Source of the DNA: Muraenolepis orangiensis
Lineage: Eukaryota > Chordata > Actinopteri > Gadiformes > Muraenolepididae
NCBI GenBank assembly: GCA_027704905.1
Contig: CM051005.1
Coordinates: 8,973,214 to 9,037,213, forward strand
Direction of reading: 5' to 3'
DNA: 64,000 nucleotides
Both the position numbers and the translations under genes were made by a program. Positions 42,333 through 52,319 of the stretch are shown here, piece by piece (within the stretch, counting starts at the first letter, position 1; each line of letters opens with the position of its first letter). The notes below the pieces were generated by a model. It did no database searches. It had not been told where the DNA came from and saw nothing but the letters and a program-made list of their open reading frames with translations.

Positions 42333-44154
42333 ATGTCAGACACCAAGTATGACAATGAGTCCAAATTGATGCAGAAAATGAAGGAACAGCCATTTGTCCC
42401 TATCGGTGAGTAGCCCACACTGTCAGTAGTCATCACAATACATGGTAATACAAGAATAGTTTGAAGCACTGAAATATTATTTTAAGGCATTGACGCATTA
42501 CGCATTGACATGCGTAGTACTGTTTTAGCCTTTTTACTGCCCACAAAAGTGAATCTCCACGGCACGTGGGCAAATCCTTTTCTCTTGCCCACTGGTACGA
42601 GACAGGCCGTACACACACGTTGAATAACTTAATGTCCTTGCATCGTTACAGGAATGGCTGGGTTCTTTGCCATAGTGGCGCGCGGACTTTGGAAAATGAG
42701 TAGTCGCGGCGAAACAAAGATGTCCATACACCTGATCCACATGCGTGTAGCTGCCCAGGGCTTCGCAGTGGGAACCATCACTCTCGGTATGGACACTTTT
42801 GTTCAGTATTACATCACCTTATTGGTTCTGGAAAGACAGAACAATGCCTGATTTACATTAGTGATTTAGCAGATGCTTTTGTCCAAAAAAAGCGACTTAC
42901 AATGTCACAGTGCATTGATGTCACAGTGGGACTTCTTCCCCAGAAGTCAAAAGTGCATTTCATTCCTAACAAGTCTCCAAGAACTGAACCAGTGCTCGGG
43001 TAAAAGTACAATAAGTTGGCAAACAAAATAACAATATCTAACTAACAAGCAAACAATGTACTTGATAAGATGCTAGAACAAAAAGTGATAAGAGTACGCG
43101 CTAGGTAGAAGGATCCGGGTAGTGTTTCCTGAAGAGGTGAGTTTTCAGCCTGCTGGTGAAAGATGGGCAGTGACTCTTATTTGACTAGTATTTACTAGTT
43201 TGTGGTACGATGTGTCACATCACAAAGGTTTCACGTGTACAGGGTAACTCCAAGGTAATTTTTTTTTCCACAATACAGTTGTACAATATATGTAAGATAT
43301 TGCGCTTGTAGTAATCAATGACGTGTATAGAGAGGTTTGCAGCTGTTGTACGTATTGGTCGCCGAATGGTGGGTCTGGTCTCATATAATGCGCTGTCATT
43401 TATTATATTATATTTATATATAAGGGGCGGCCGACACGTGAAGGATGATGTGAGTTTTACTGCCTCGAGGTCTAATAAGGAAGGAAGTATGAAGGAAGGA
43501 GCGGCCAGCGTCATGTGAACAGTGACCGTATAAAGATGATCCACCTGGGGTTCATCCAAACACAAACCCCGTTTTATTATCAAATATGCAGTATAACCTG
43601 GCTATCCTTATAGCAAGAATGCGTAATAATGAATTAAAAACAATAAAGTGGCACCGGTAAAGGAATAAAACATGTGTATATAGGATGTGCAGGAATAATA
43701 ATCAGAAGTCAGTGTGAGCCAAGTGGTTATTGTCAGTGTCCAGCAGGCTGATGGCCTGGAGCTAGAAACCGTTTGAAATTGGGGGTCTGCGCTCGTTATC
43801 ATCTGGTAATGCCTGCCAGACAGCAATGGTACAAAGAGTCATGACGACCAGGCCTACGAGCGTCGGTGTTGGCGAGTTTTGATGTAACCAGGCGCCAGTT
43901 TGTCTTTGCCTCTCCCTGCCATATAACCCATATAAAACAGTGTTACCACAGGATAGTTCAATGTCTTAGTCATTTTATAAGGCCTTAGACCTGAACTTTT
44001 GTCCGGCTCAACCCGCCCATCATCACTGACCTGTAGCTTGCATGTTTTTGACTCGTGCATCTTATTTTTTTCCTCCCCAGGTGTCCTCTACTCGATGTAC
44101 AGAGATTATGTGGTGAAGCCCAGAGAAGCCCAGAAAGCCTTGCAACCCAAGTGA
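42333..44154 (+). CDS. higd1a: HIG1 domain family member 1A
   Basis: Coding exons are 42,333-42,405, 42,652-42,786 and 44,081-44,154, with GT/AG junctions and phases that join to a 93-aa protein, the length of human HIGD1A. The core M-S-I-H-L-I-H-M-R-V-A-A-Q-G-F matches the HIG1 signature I-x3-H-x-R-x3-Q. Two membrane segments flank it (about residues 26-40 and 60-80), with a hydrophilic N-terminus rich in Lys. Known role of the family: a small inner mitochondrial membrane protein that binds cytochrome c oxidase and helps respiratory-complex assembly under low oxygen. The intron at 42,787-44,080 holds dispersed repeats. Neighbours Cyp8b1 and Ccdc13 match the human order on chromosome 3. Confidence 0.95.
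42855..43060. repeat. Dispersed fish repeat in Higd1a intron
   Basis: It carries the TTAGCAGATGCTTTTGTCC...GCGACTTACA core found widely in fish genomes; related pieces are at 45,068, 48,170 and 50,645 (reverse). No gene content. Confidence 0.5.
43540..43830 (-). repeat. Degenerate LINE end fragment in Higd1a intron
   Basis: The minus-strand end resembles the 3' region of the LINE at 40,075 (GTCCAGCAGGCTGATGGCC, against CAGCAGCCTGATGGCC). It has no open RT frame. Identification is tentative. Confidence 0.4.
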
Positions 44155-44956
44155 ACTTTCTTCTCATGATTTTTATTATTATTCCTTAATATTACCTCAT
44201 ATTAAGGTGTTTTACAATGCTTATTTTGATAGATGTCATACATTGTGTATGCACCTTCCACAGCTCACCTCTTCTGTGTATGTGTATATATTATATGATC
44301 AATTATATATATATATAATTGGTTATTGTGTGGCTGCTAACCCTATTTATTATATTTTAATCTTAATTATAGCAGACCATATTGGATATCCCTAAGTGTT
44401 TAGAGACGGCTTTTGGGAAAACTAAATGTGAAGAATTTCACAAATTTCAACCAATTTGGAAAGTCGTTGTATTCTTTACAACATGACTGCGATTTTGCAT
44501 GTAGCCTGATTTAAATTTGAAATCTCTAAATTGTATTTATTTCTTTATCTCACCAGCCAGTCATGAGCCCTTCCAGAACAAAGTAATATATTGTATTGTT
44601 AGTAGTTTTAAAATGTTTGCTAAATGAACCACGCTTACACATTTGCCCAATGGTTTTTGTTTTTTGTTCATTGATGTGCCATTTAGGGGAATCTTCAGAG
44701 AGTAACCTTGGCTGAAGGTACAGAACTCAAAAGTACTAAACAAATCATTGACATTATTATTTTATTTTTTCAAAAGGGTAGTGTCAGATGGGTCCAATTT
44801 TTCTTTTTTTCTTGTGTCAATTTCGAATTTAGCTTAACATCGGTAGAGCTTACAAAAGCCTCAGGTTACTGATTTGATTCCTCAAAGTACCTCTTCCATT
44901 CTGATTTGATCATGCAATGTTGTCAAATGACTGGGATTTGATAATTGCCTTACAAT

Positions 44957-44962
44957 AATAAA
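44957..44962 (+). terminator. higd1a: Higd1a polyadenylation signal (candidate)
   Basis: AATAAA about 800 bp after the stop, followed by a T-rich and GT-rich stretch (TTTATTTTTTTGTGTATACTGTGTTG), which is a good downstream element. It is the first canonical signal found. Confidence 0.55.
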
Positions 44963-44999
44963 GAATGATTTATTTTTTTGTGTATACTGTGTTGAATCC

Positions 45000-45640
45000 C
45001 TCCCTCCCTCCCTCTTTCTGTACCCAGGTACATGCCAATTATTCTAACTGAAACACACTGTACATGTTAGCAGATGCTTTTATCCTCACTGGCCTTGATA
45101 TAATCCAGCTGCCACCTGCTAAACCAATGAACAGAACCGTACGTCCAACACCATTAATCAAATTAACCCTCCCTCAGACAAATGACAGGCACACCATGGA
45201 AAAGACAGGACAGAGGGTTTCAACGGCACGTCAAGCTATTAAAAAACAAAACACATACAGATATAACCATAGGTTTCAACAATATTTGACTTCCTTTGTG
45301 GTAGAATAACTGAAATGGACAAGTGGAAACGGGCCAGCTCAGTTTTCTTTGATTAGAGAAAGATTTATCCATGTTATTGGATAGACATTAAGCAATGTCA
45401 TAACATTGTAATATTACTGAATGTGTCACCAAACCGCCTTAATGAATGGAAATGATATGGGTGCTAGAAATAATATGAAGTCATGCAGTTTAGGAAATAG
45501 TAATTGTATGTGCGTGTTTAATGTTGTGATTGCTCTAATAGCTTGCAGTACTATCAGGCTTGGGAATGGAAGTTTTATTTTTCATCCTTTTCCGGTGATT
45601 CCTCTAAGGGGATCGAACATTGAAGACATGTTTATTTTAA
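45000..45640. other. Intergenic DNA between Higd1a and Ccdc13
   Basis: A CCCT tract at 45,000-45,013 and a short copy of the fish repeat at 45,066-45,085. No gene, RNA or element boundary is recognised in the remainder. Confidence 0.5.
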
Positions 45641-45654
45641 GATTTCCCTTTCCA

Positions 45655-45923
45655 TGACGTCATCATAGCGTCAATCTCGCGAGATCCACAACACGTTCGC
45701 GTTTGCTCTGGAGTCAGCGCCGTTGCTGTGGTTACGGAAGAACGCGATTGGACGAGGAAGTGCAGTTTTAGATTGAGACTTAAAAAAAGAAAAGACAAAC
45801 CTCATTGGTGGTGTAGTGTATTTTTATACCCTAAGTATAAAACAAACACTATCTGTGATACTGTATGCATTGTAAGGGCCATGCGTGTTGAGGCAACCAA
45901 AAGGCGTTGCCAGGGATACGAGC
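45655..45923 (+). promoter_or_regulatory. ccdc13: Putative Ccdc13 promoter: CRE, TCTCGCGAGA and X-box-like sites
   Basis: TGACGTCA at 45,655-45,662 and the palindrome TCTCGCGAGA at 45,675-45,684 are typical of bidirectional or housekeeping CpG promoters. GTTGCTGTGGTTAC (45,722-45,735) and GTTGCCAGGGATAC (45,906-45,919) resemble RFX X-boxes, which control cilium genes such as Ccdc13. Both depart from the consensus in the right half. About 0.75-1.0 kb upstream of the ATG. Confidence 0.45.
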
Positions 45924-45954
45924 ACAAGCACAAACCCCGGGGGTTTGTGCTTGT
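45924..45954. repeat. Perfect 15-bp inverted repeat (hairpin) in the Ccdc13 upstream region
   Basis: ACAAGCACAAACCCC at 45,924-45,938 pairs without mismatch with GGGGTTTGTGCTTGT at 45,940-45,954, leaving a 1-nt centre. It abuts the LTR-like sequence that follows. Confidence 0.85.
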
Positions 45955-45959
45955 AAACT

Positions 45960-46267
45960 TGTGACGTGACAATGAAGACACCGTGACCAACCAGAGTAGT
46001 GGATACTGGTTGTACCTCTCAGACGAATAGTATTAGTTGATGTTTGTTTACTTTGACCAATAGGAGTAGTCGATGTTTATGACGCTATTTTTCTATATAA
46101 ATGTGTGGCAAAGGAGCGCGTCGCCAGTCTGCGAATTGGCACGGTAGGCTCCATCTCGCTGCAGTATAGATGCTTTAATCTGATGCTTTGTTCAATAAAG
46201 ACATTGAACTTAGTATCCGGACCTCTGAGAAAGATTCTTATTCCACCCGAGTAGAAATTATACTACA
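45960..46267 (+). mobile_element. LTR-like sequence upstream of Ccdc13
   Basis: It begins TGTGACG and ends ACTACA just before GTGGCGAC, with TATATAAA near 46,095, an AATAAA near 46,193 and the spacing of an LTR U3-R-U5. No matching target duplication was found, and no retroviral genes follow, so it is either a solo LTR with eroded edges, an LTR with leader, or chance. Confidence 0.4.
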
Positions 46268-46662
46268 GTGGCGACTAAACATTAATAATAAGATACGGTA
46301 AGATGTACCAATCGTTTAATACCAAACGACCACACAGGGAAATAGGGTCGACTCGAATCAATACATTTGCTTCACTTATATATATTATGATGTAGGCACT
46401 CATTTGATTATTGCTGATATGTGTTTCTATCACCAAATAAGGCAGTAGTTTCGTAATTTAGCGACGTTGACCTAATGGCCGCCACACTTACGATCTGTGT
46501 TCACTGGGTAAACATGCCGGTGTTGCGAAACAGCGACCACGTTGTTTATTCACAATAACATATTTTACAAGGTAGTTTAAAAAAAAGTATTGCCCTAATT
46601 CACTTTTGGTATTATTTCTGCCCACGCTCATACAACTGTATGTCCTGTGTGACCTGTAGATC

Positions 46663-49181
46663 ATGGAGGATGACGACAGGCTGAACGACTCATTAAGACT
46701 GCAGTTCCGAGTTCTGCAGAATCAGCAGAAGCAACGACTCCAAAAACATCAACCCAAAACACAGGAGATCCAGGATAACATGAACCTGTCTGAGCAAGGC
46801 GCTGATGAGCAAGGCGCTGATCAGCATGCCCATGTCAACCCAAAGGAGAGGTACGTTTGCATATGCATTGGATGGAACCCCCCCCCCCTCAATAGTTGAA
46901 CAGCGATTAGTGACCTATGTACACACATGTCATATTTCTGACACTTCTTCATGCGAAGTGAATTCGGACTGAAGGTACATTAGATACAACTTTATAATAG
47001 GAACTAGGAACAGTACAAATGTGGGTTCATGTGAATGAAATTGCATTAGCAGATGCTGATCAGTACAATGAAATGAGATGTATCATATAGGGATCATAAG
47101 GATGTCATATCTATATATATATATATATATATATATCTATATATATAGATATAGATAGATATATCTATAGATATATATATATATATATATCTATAGATAT
47201 ATATATAGATATATATATATATATAGATATATATGTATTATTGCCTACTCCTAGTCTGTTACAGACTGAGAATCAGCAGTTGCTCGACCAAGTGAGGAAA
47301 CTCAGCGATGAGAACGGCCGTCTCCTCAAACTCGTGAGTGAGAAGGATTTTGAGATCAATCACCTGAATAAGAAGCGCTCTGAGGAGCGACTGGCCCTTG
47401 CAGGTATGACACAACAACAACAGCCACATATTTGCTGGTACACAGAGTCTTTTAAATAATGCATCCTCAAACGTAACTTGTGTAACTATAATTGTAATTA
47501 TTTTATTTCCAGGCACATCTGACCTAGCGGGAGATGCAGCGGTCACGAAGATAGTTGAGCTGTCAAAGAGGAACCGAGAGCTAACTGCCGAGGTCGAGAG
47601 GGAGAAAATGAAATTGAAGCAAAGCAGCAAACGACTCAAAGCACTTGAGGGGAAGGTAACCAAAGTTAAGAATAGGACTAATGTGGTCATGGTTGATACA
47701 AATATGAGTTGATAATCACAATTGTAAAACTTTTGATCGTAGAACTAATTACATCAGCACACAAATACGTGTGTGTTCTTTTCTTTCACTTTTTTCACTT
47801 TTCTTTCTACAGTTCGAAGCTTCTGCATTTCACACTTCTAACCAAAGGTGTGACACACGAGTGACACAGGATTTGAAGTCGCCTGAAGGATGCGAGGTAT
47901 AGATTATAGATTTCATAGAATGAGGACTCAATGGGGGGGGGGGGGGGGTGGTGTTGTCTTGCGGCTCGGTAGAACGGATCACCGTCTAACGGATGACCTG
48001 ATCTACTCCACCAACAGAGCAGTCCTACGGCAAAGTCCCTGCAGGACAAATTAGCGGCTGCACAGTTCAAAATGACAGAGTACCGCAACCAGATCCAAGC
48101 CGGCAAGCAGGAGTTGAAAGTGGCTCAGAAGGTAATTACATTTTTTAATGTACAGTACGTGAAGACATTTAGCGGACTAAACACGATCCAAAGCGACTTA
48201 CTTAAGTGAGGCTGAAAACAATCTCCATGGGAGAAACTACAGAACTGTATGAAGACACTAACAAACCATCGGTCAGGGAGTAGCAATAGGATTCAGAAAG
48301 ACGAGGTCGGTTGCATTACAGATGCAACTCCGGGATACTAACTTTTGTGGCTGAAATCAACCACAAACGCTGAGCACACAACCTTTCCTCTGACCACATT
48401 GACTTCCTCTTTTTGGCAGGCGTTGCTGTGCGAGGTCGGAGAGGAGGTCAACCTGCAACAGCTACTAAGCAGCCCGGGGAGCTTCAGAGGACGTTCCCAG
48501 CAGATTCTAGTGCTTCAGACACGGGTAAGCAGGACAAAAAGACAATGCAAACGCCTGCCACCGTTCAATATACATGTCCAAACCATTTCCCCCCCACCAT
48601 GTTCACGAATATCAGAGATGCCCGGTGACTCCTGGGGTTTGTTTTCTTTGAGACTAGGTGCGAGACCTGGAGCAACAGTTGGCCACGTCCACACAGCAGA
48701 GTCAAGACAAGAACCTGAGCCACATCCGGACCATGGAGAGGGAGAAGAGGGAGGCATTTGAGGTGTGGTGAGCGATGACAACCCGAGGTCATCCATGGCC
48801 TTTCGAGGAGATACACCATTGAAAATATTGCGCTTGGCATGGTACCATGGTAACAGTTTTTGGTGGTTTGTTGCTTGTTGTTTGTGTTTTTTGTTGCAAA
48901 AAACAATACACTGGACAGCGGCTCACAGTAGAGTATGAGGGCCTCTTGGAAGACCACAAGGAATCCACGAAGAAGCTGGAGGCATCCAGGGCCAGGAGTA
49001 AATCTCTCACAGCAGAAATGAAAACGCTGAAAGTTCAGATATCCACCCTCCTGGATAAGGGGAGACACGACGATGAGCTGGTAGACACTTTACTGGTAAG
49101 GAATTCAATCAGACTCAAACATGATATGAAGAGAAGATTATATAATTACTACTTCTACAATTACTAAATAATAAATCTTAG

Positions 49182-49233
<52 letters not shown>

Positions 49234-50683
49234 GTTTAATATGACACTAATACAACTCTCAACTCACTTTGTCTTATATAGCCCTCTCCTTCCTTGTTGT
49301 CTTCACACTTATTTTATTATTATTTTTTTTTTAACTACTTATTTTATCCCGAGGGAAATTAGTTCTCTGCATTTGACCCATCCTAGTGTTAGGAGCAGTG
49401 GGCAGCCTTTAGTACAGCGCCCGGGGAGCAGTGTAGGGGGTGCCTTGCTCAAGGGCACTTAGGCAGTAACCTGGTGTTTCCGGGTCTTGAACCGGCGACC
49501 TTGCAGCTCCCAAGCCAAGTCCTTATCCACTGAGCTACTGCCCCCCCTAACTTATGTCTAATCCTGTTTTGTCAGAAACAGCTGAGCAGTCTGCAGAACG
49601 TGCTGGCCAGGCACAGTCAACGGCAAGATATGCCACAGAGCGAGGCCACCCAAGATCCCCTAAGCAACGCTTACACACCGCCAGTCCCGAAGCTTGTGCA
49701 GCTGGTAGCTGAGAAAGACTCAAAGATCAAGGAACTACAGAAGGAGATTCAGCAGCTCTCCTTAAAGGTACGCAAAGAGAAGGTGAAACAGCAATATATT
49801 CTTTAAGCTGCCCATGCGCTCCATACAAAATGTTATGTCCAACGGTTGCAGAGAGAAGATGGAGGCAGCCAGCCCAGCGTCAAGACAGCGACCTGCAGTA
49901 CTCCAAATCTGCCAGAAGAGGGCGCCAGCAGCAATGGCATTACTTCTGCACGGTATGTATGCAAGTAATCCGTTAAATGATATTTGTTGTCACTGTATTT
50001 GAGTTTGGAATTTGGAATTCAAGTGGATTTTGGCTTGGGCAGTAAAATTGAAAATTGAGCCTTACAGAGAGTAAATCAAGTTTCCCTCTGTGTGATCTAG
50101 TGCTTAGGTTACTAATGTTGTGTTAATGTGTCAGATTGAAAGACCTTTACTGAATTTTCGGGCGTCACGGCTGTTCTTTTGTTTGCATGTCTAATACAAT
50201 AACTATAGAACTTGTAATTTAATGTCAATGTTCAAAATGGTATTAAATGGGTGATTAAAGAGGGCTTTAGGTCGAGCTAGTAGTATACTAGCTCGGCATG
50301 GAATGGAATGGAATGGAACCGACCATGGAACATGGAATACAAATCCCTTTCTCTTTTTGAGAAGTTCCTTCTCAAGATTTCTTCCTACGTAATTAAGGGA
50401 GTTTTTTCTTGCCCTTAGGGCGGCTAAGGGCTTTAATAGCTCTTAGCATGTTGTATATTCTAGCAAGTGTATATCCTTAATGTTGATAACACGCCCTTAT
50501 CACAGCTACTTAAGCAGGTGACCTGGCAGTACGAAATTGTGTTATTCATCTTGTTAATATGAATGCTTGTGAACTGCTCTATTGTTATGTTTGCGTACCT
50601 CAGTGTTATGCTATTGTCTGCTTCAACAAATGTACACCTTGTAAGTCGCTTTGGATAAAAGCAAATGCCCTAAATGTAAGGGT

Positions 50684-50717
<34 letters not shown>

Positions 50718-50980
50718 GTTGTAAACATGTGGCATGTGAAGCCCTTTGAGACTATAACTGTGATTAAGGGCTATACAAATAAAATTGACTCGACTTGACT
50801 TGACTTCTGCACCTCTTCAAAACTACTTTTGTGATACGAACATATATTTCAGTCCATTTTCTCCACCTATAGCTGTATAGATTTATAAACCATAAACTGT
50901 GGTCTGTTGCCATGGTCCATTTTCTCGCCCTATGGTGAATTCCTCTGTTCCTCTCTTGCAGAGAGCAGGAGGTGAAGTGA
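46663..50980 (+). CDS. ccdc13: Coiled-coil domain-containing protein 13
   Basis: Ten exons join in frame: 46,663-46,850, 47,255-47,403, 47,513-47,655, 47,813-47,896, 48,018-48,131, 48,420-48,524, 48,658-48,762, 48,919-49,095, 49,576-49,767 and 49,852-49,952. Matches to human CCDC13 include L-R-L-Q-F near the start, D-E-N-G-R-L and K-I-V-E-L-S-K, E-V-G-E-E-V-N-L-Q-Q-L-L-S-S-P-G, I-L-V-L-Q, and K-G-R-H-D-D-E-L. The protein is almost all coiled coil. In mammals CCDC13 is a centriolar-satellite protein needed for ciliogenesis and genome stability, about 715 aa. Exon 11 (acceptor at 50,961) meets TGA at 50,978-50,980, giving only 458 aa; an AG 21 bp downstream would skip it. The C-terminal third is not found. 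Confidence 0.88.
47108..47234. repeat. AT/ATAG microsatellite in Ccdc13 intron 1
   Basis: Alternating AT with TCTATAGATA islands; self-complementary and able to fold. It ends only about 20 bp before exon 2. Confidence 0.8.
49190..49550. repeat. AT microsatellite and dispersed repeat in Ccdc13 intron 8
   Basis: (AT)n at about 49,187-49,225. Then 49,335-49,548 is a repeat that recurs at 63,150-63,385 (shared TTTGACCCATCCTAGT-like, GGGGAGCAGTGTAGGGGG, TGCCTTGCTCAAGGGCA and CCACTGAGCTAC blocks). Its end resembles a tRNA-derived SINE, but no intact tRNA is present. Confidence 0.6.
50170..50810. repeat. Dispersed fish repeats with a 31-bp G tract between Ccdc13 exons 10 and 11
   Basis: Contains a GGAATGGAAT run near 50,300, a common fish repeat body with CCCTTAGGGCGGCTAAGGG, G31 at 50,686-50,716, and a tail (GAAGCCCTTTGAGACT...ACAAATAAAATTGACT) known from many fish loci. 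No gene. Confidence 0.6.
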
Positions 50981-51085
50981 AGGTGCGAGGAGGCGGAGGA
51001 CGTTTCCCAGGAGACTCGTTGCAGGGCAGCGACCCTTGAGCAGCAGCAGCTGGAGAAGGCCGAGCTAGATCTAGCGAAAACATCC
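50962..51085 (+). pseudogene. ccdc13: Ccdc13 exon 11 or its relic
   Basis: In the Ccdc13 frame after the TGA the sequence reads C-E-E-A-E-D-V-S-Q-E-T-R then A-A-T-L-E-Q-Q-Q-L-E-K-A-E-L-D-L-A-K, a heptad-rich piece like the human segment ending V-V-L-E-Q-H-L-E-K. The alternative acceptor at 50,981-50,982 keeps phase and avoids the stop, but it lies downstream of better-placed AGs. The 3' donor is unclear. Confidence 0.6.
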
Positions 51086-51129
51086 TCTTGTGAATCGCTA
51101 CATTGCCTTGCTTTCAGCGCCGTGACAAG

Positions 51130-52080
51130 AAGATTCAGTGTGGTGCGATTAGTTGAGCGCTCTTTATTATTTCTAACGGTTCCAGTGTCGAATGTCCGTC
51201 TTATTTGTACGATATAAACACGGACCATACGCAAACCATAAGATTAAGCCATAGGACCTTATCTCAAAGCACATCTATAGTTGTGGCTGCAGACACAGGC
51301 CTACAGACAGAAAGAGAAAAGGTGCTTGCTTCTAAAAAAAAAAAAAAAGGAGCTTATCTTGATGATCTCAGAAAGGTCTGCCTGTCTCCCATCTCCTCGT
51401 CTGGGGTGAGGTGAAACGCCCTGGGAGGACCTGGGGCTTCAGAGTGACATGATGAGCCAGGTCAAGCGCCCGTTCTCCTGCAGGCGCATTAACCAGGGAG
51501 CATAAGCAACACCTTGCTGGTTCCTAGCGAGAGGAGCAGCGGAGGGCGGCGCCATCTTCCCGTTAAGTCGGCCAAGCACAAAACAGAGGAAGAGGAGCGG
51601 GGAGATGTGTTTCTTTGTGGGTTCATTAAGCCCCTATTCTGTTCTGCTCTGCTCCCATGGCGGGCTTCTCTCGATGGCTCCCCGGTGCTTGAAGTAACCT
51701 TAATCAAGTCACTTGGAGCTCATGTGTCTGTACTTCATCATAGCCTCTGAGGACGTGGGTTCCGACAGCTTATCGCAGGAATCATTTCTCCGCTATAGAC
51801 TCAATTAAGGACAGAAATGCAGGACAGGAGTGCATTATTTTCTGTTAATTACTTCTGACTTGACAAAATGTTTGGAATCTCATGACTACCGATAGGGAAA
51901 TTTGTTCAGCTCCCCAGCACATGTCTGGGGAGTATTATTTCCAGTGTGACCTTAGTGTTTTCTTTAGATACTACTCTTTCTAGAACTAGCGGTCTATAGT
52001 GTAGCTCCCCAGCAGGGAGCGTCCTCTGCATTCACACAGCCTATACAAGTTATTTAGTTTCCGATGTTGCTAAACGGCCT
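51130..52080. other. Intergenic or residual Ccdc13 DNA, nothing certain
   Basis: An A15 tract at 51,335-51,349. I looked for the remaining human CCDC13 C-terminal segments and recognised none here. The small frames at 51,205 and 51,514 have no family resemblance. Confidence 0.4.
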
Positions 52081-52088
52081 TCGCCAGT

Positions 52089-52311
<223 letters not shown>

Positions 52312-52319
52312 ACATCACG

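Noticed and set aside
42534..42740. Minus-strand frame over Higd1a exon 2
   Set aside because: Shadow of the real plus-strand exon, which matches the HIG1 family and has proper splice sites.
49480..49548. Possible tRNA gene
   Set aside because: Only a partial resemblance to a tRNA 3' half; no cloverleaf or acceptor stem could be formed by eye.
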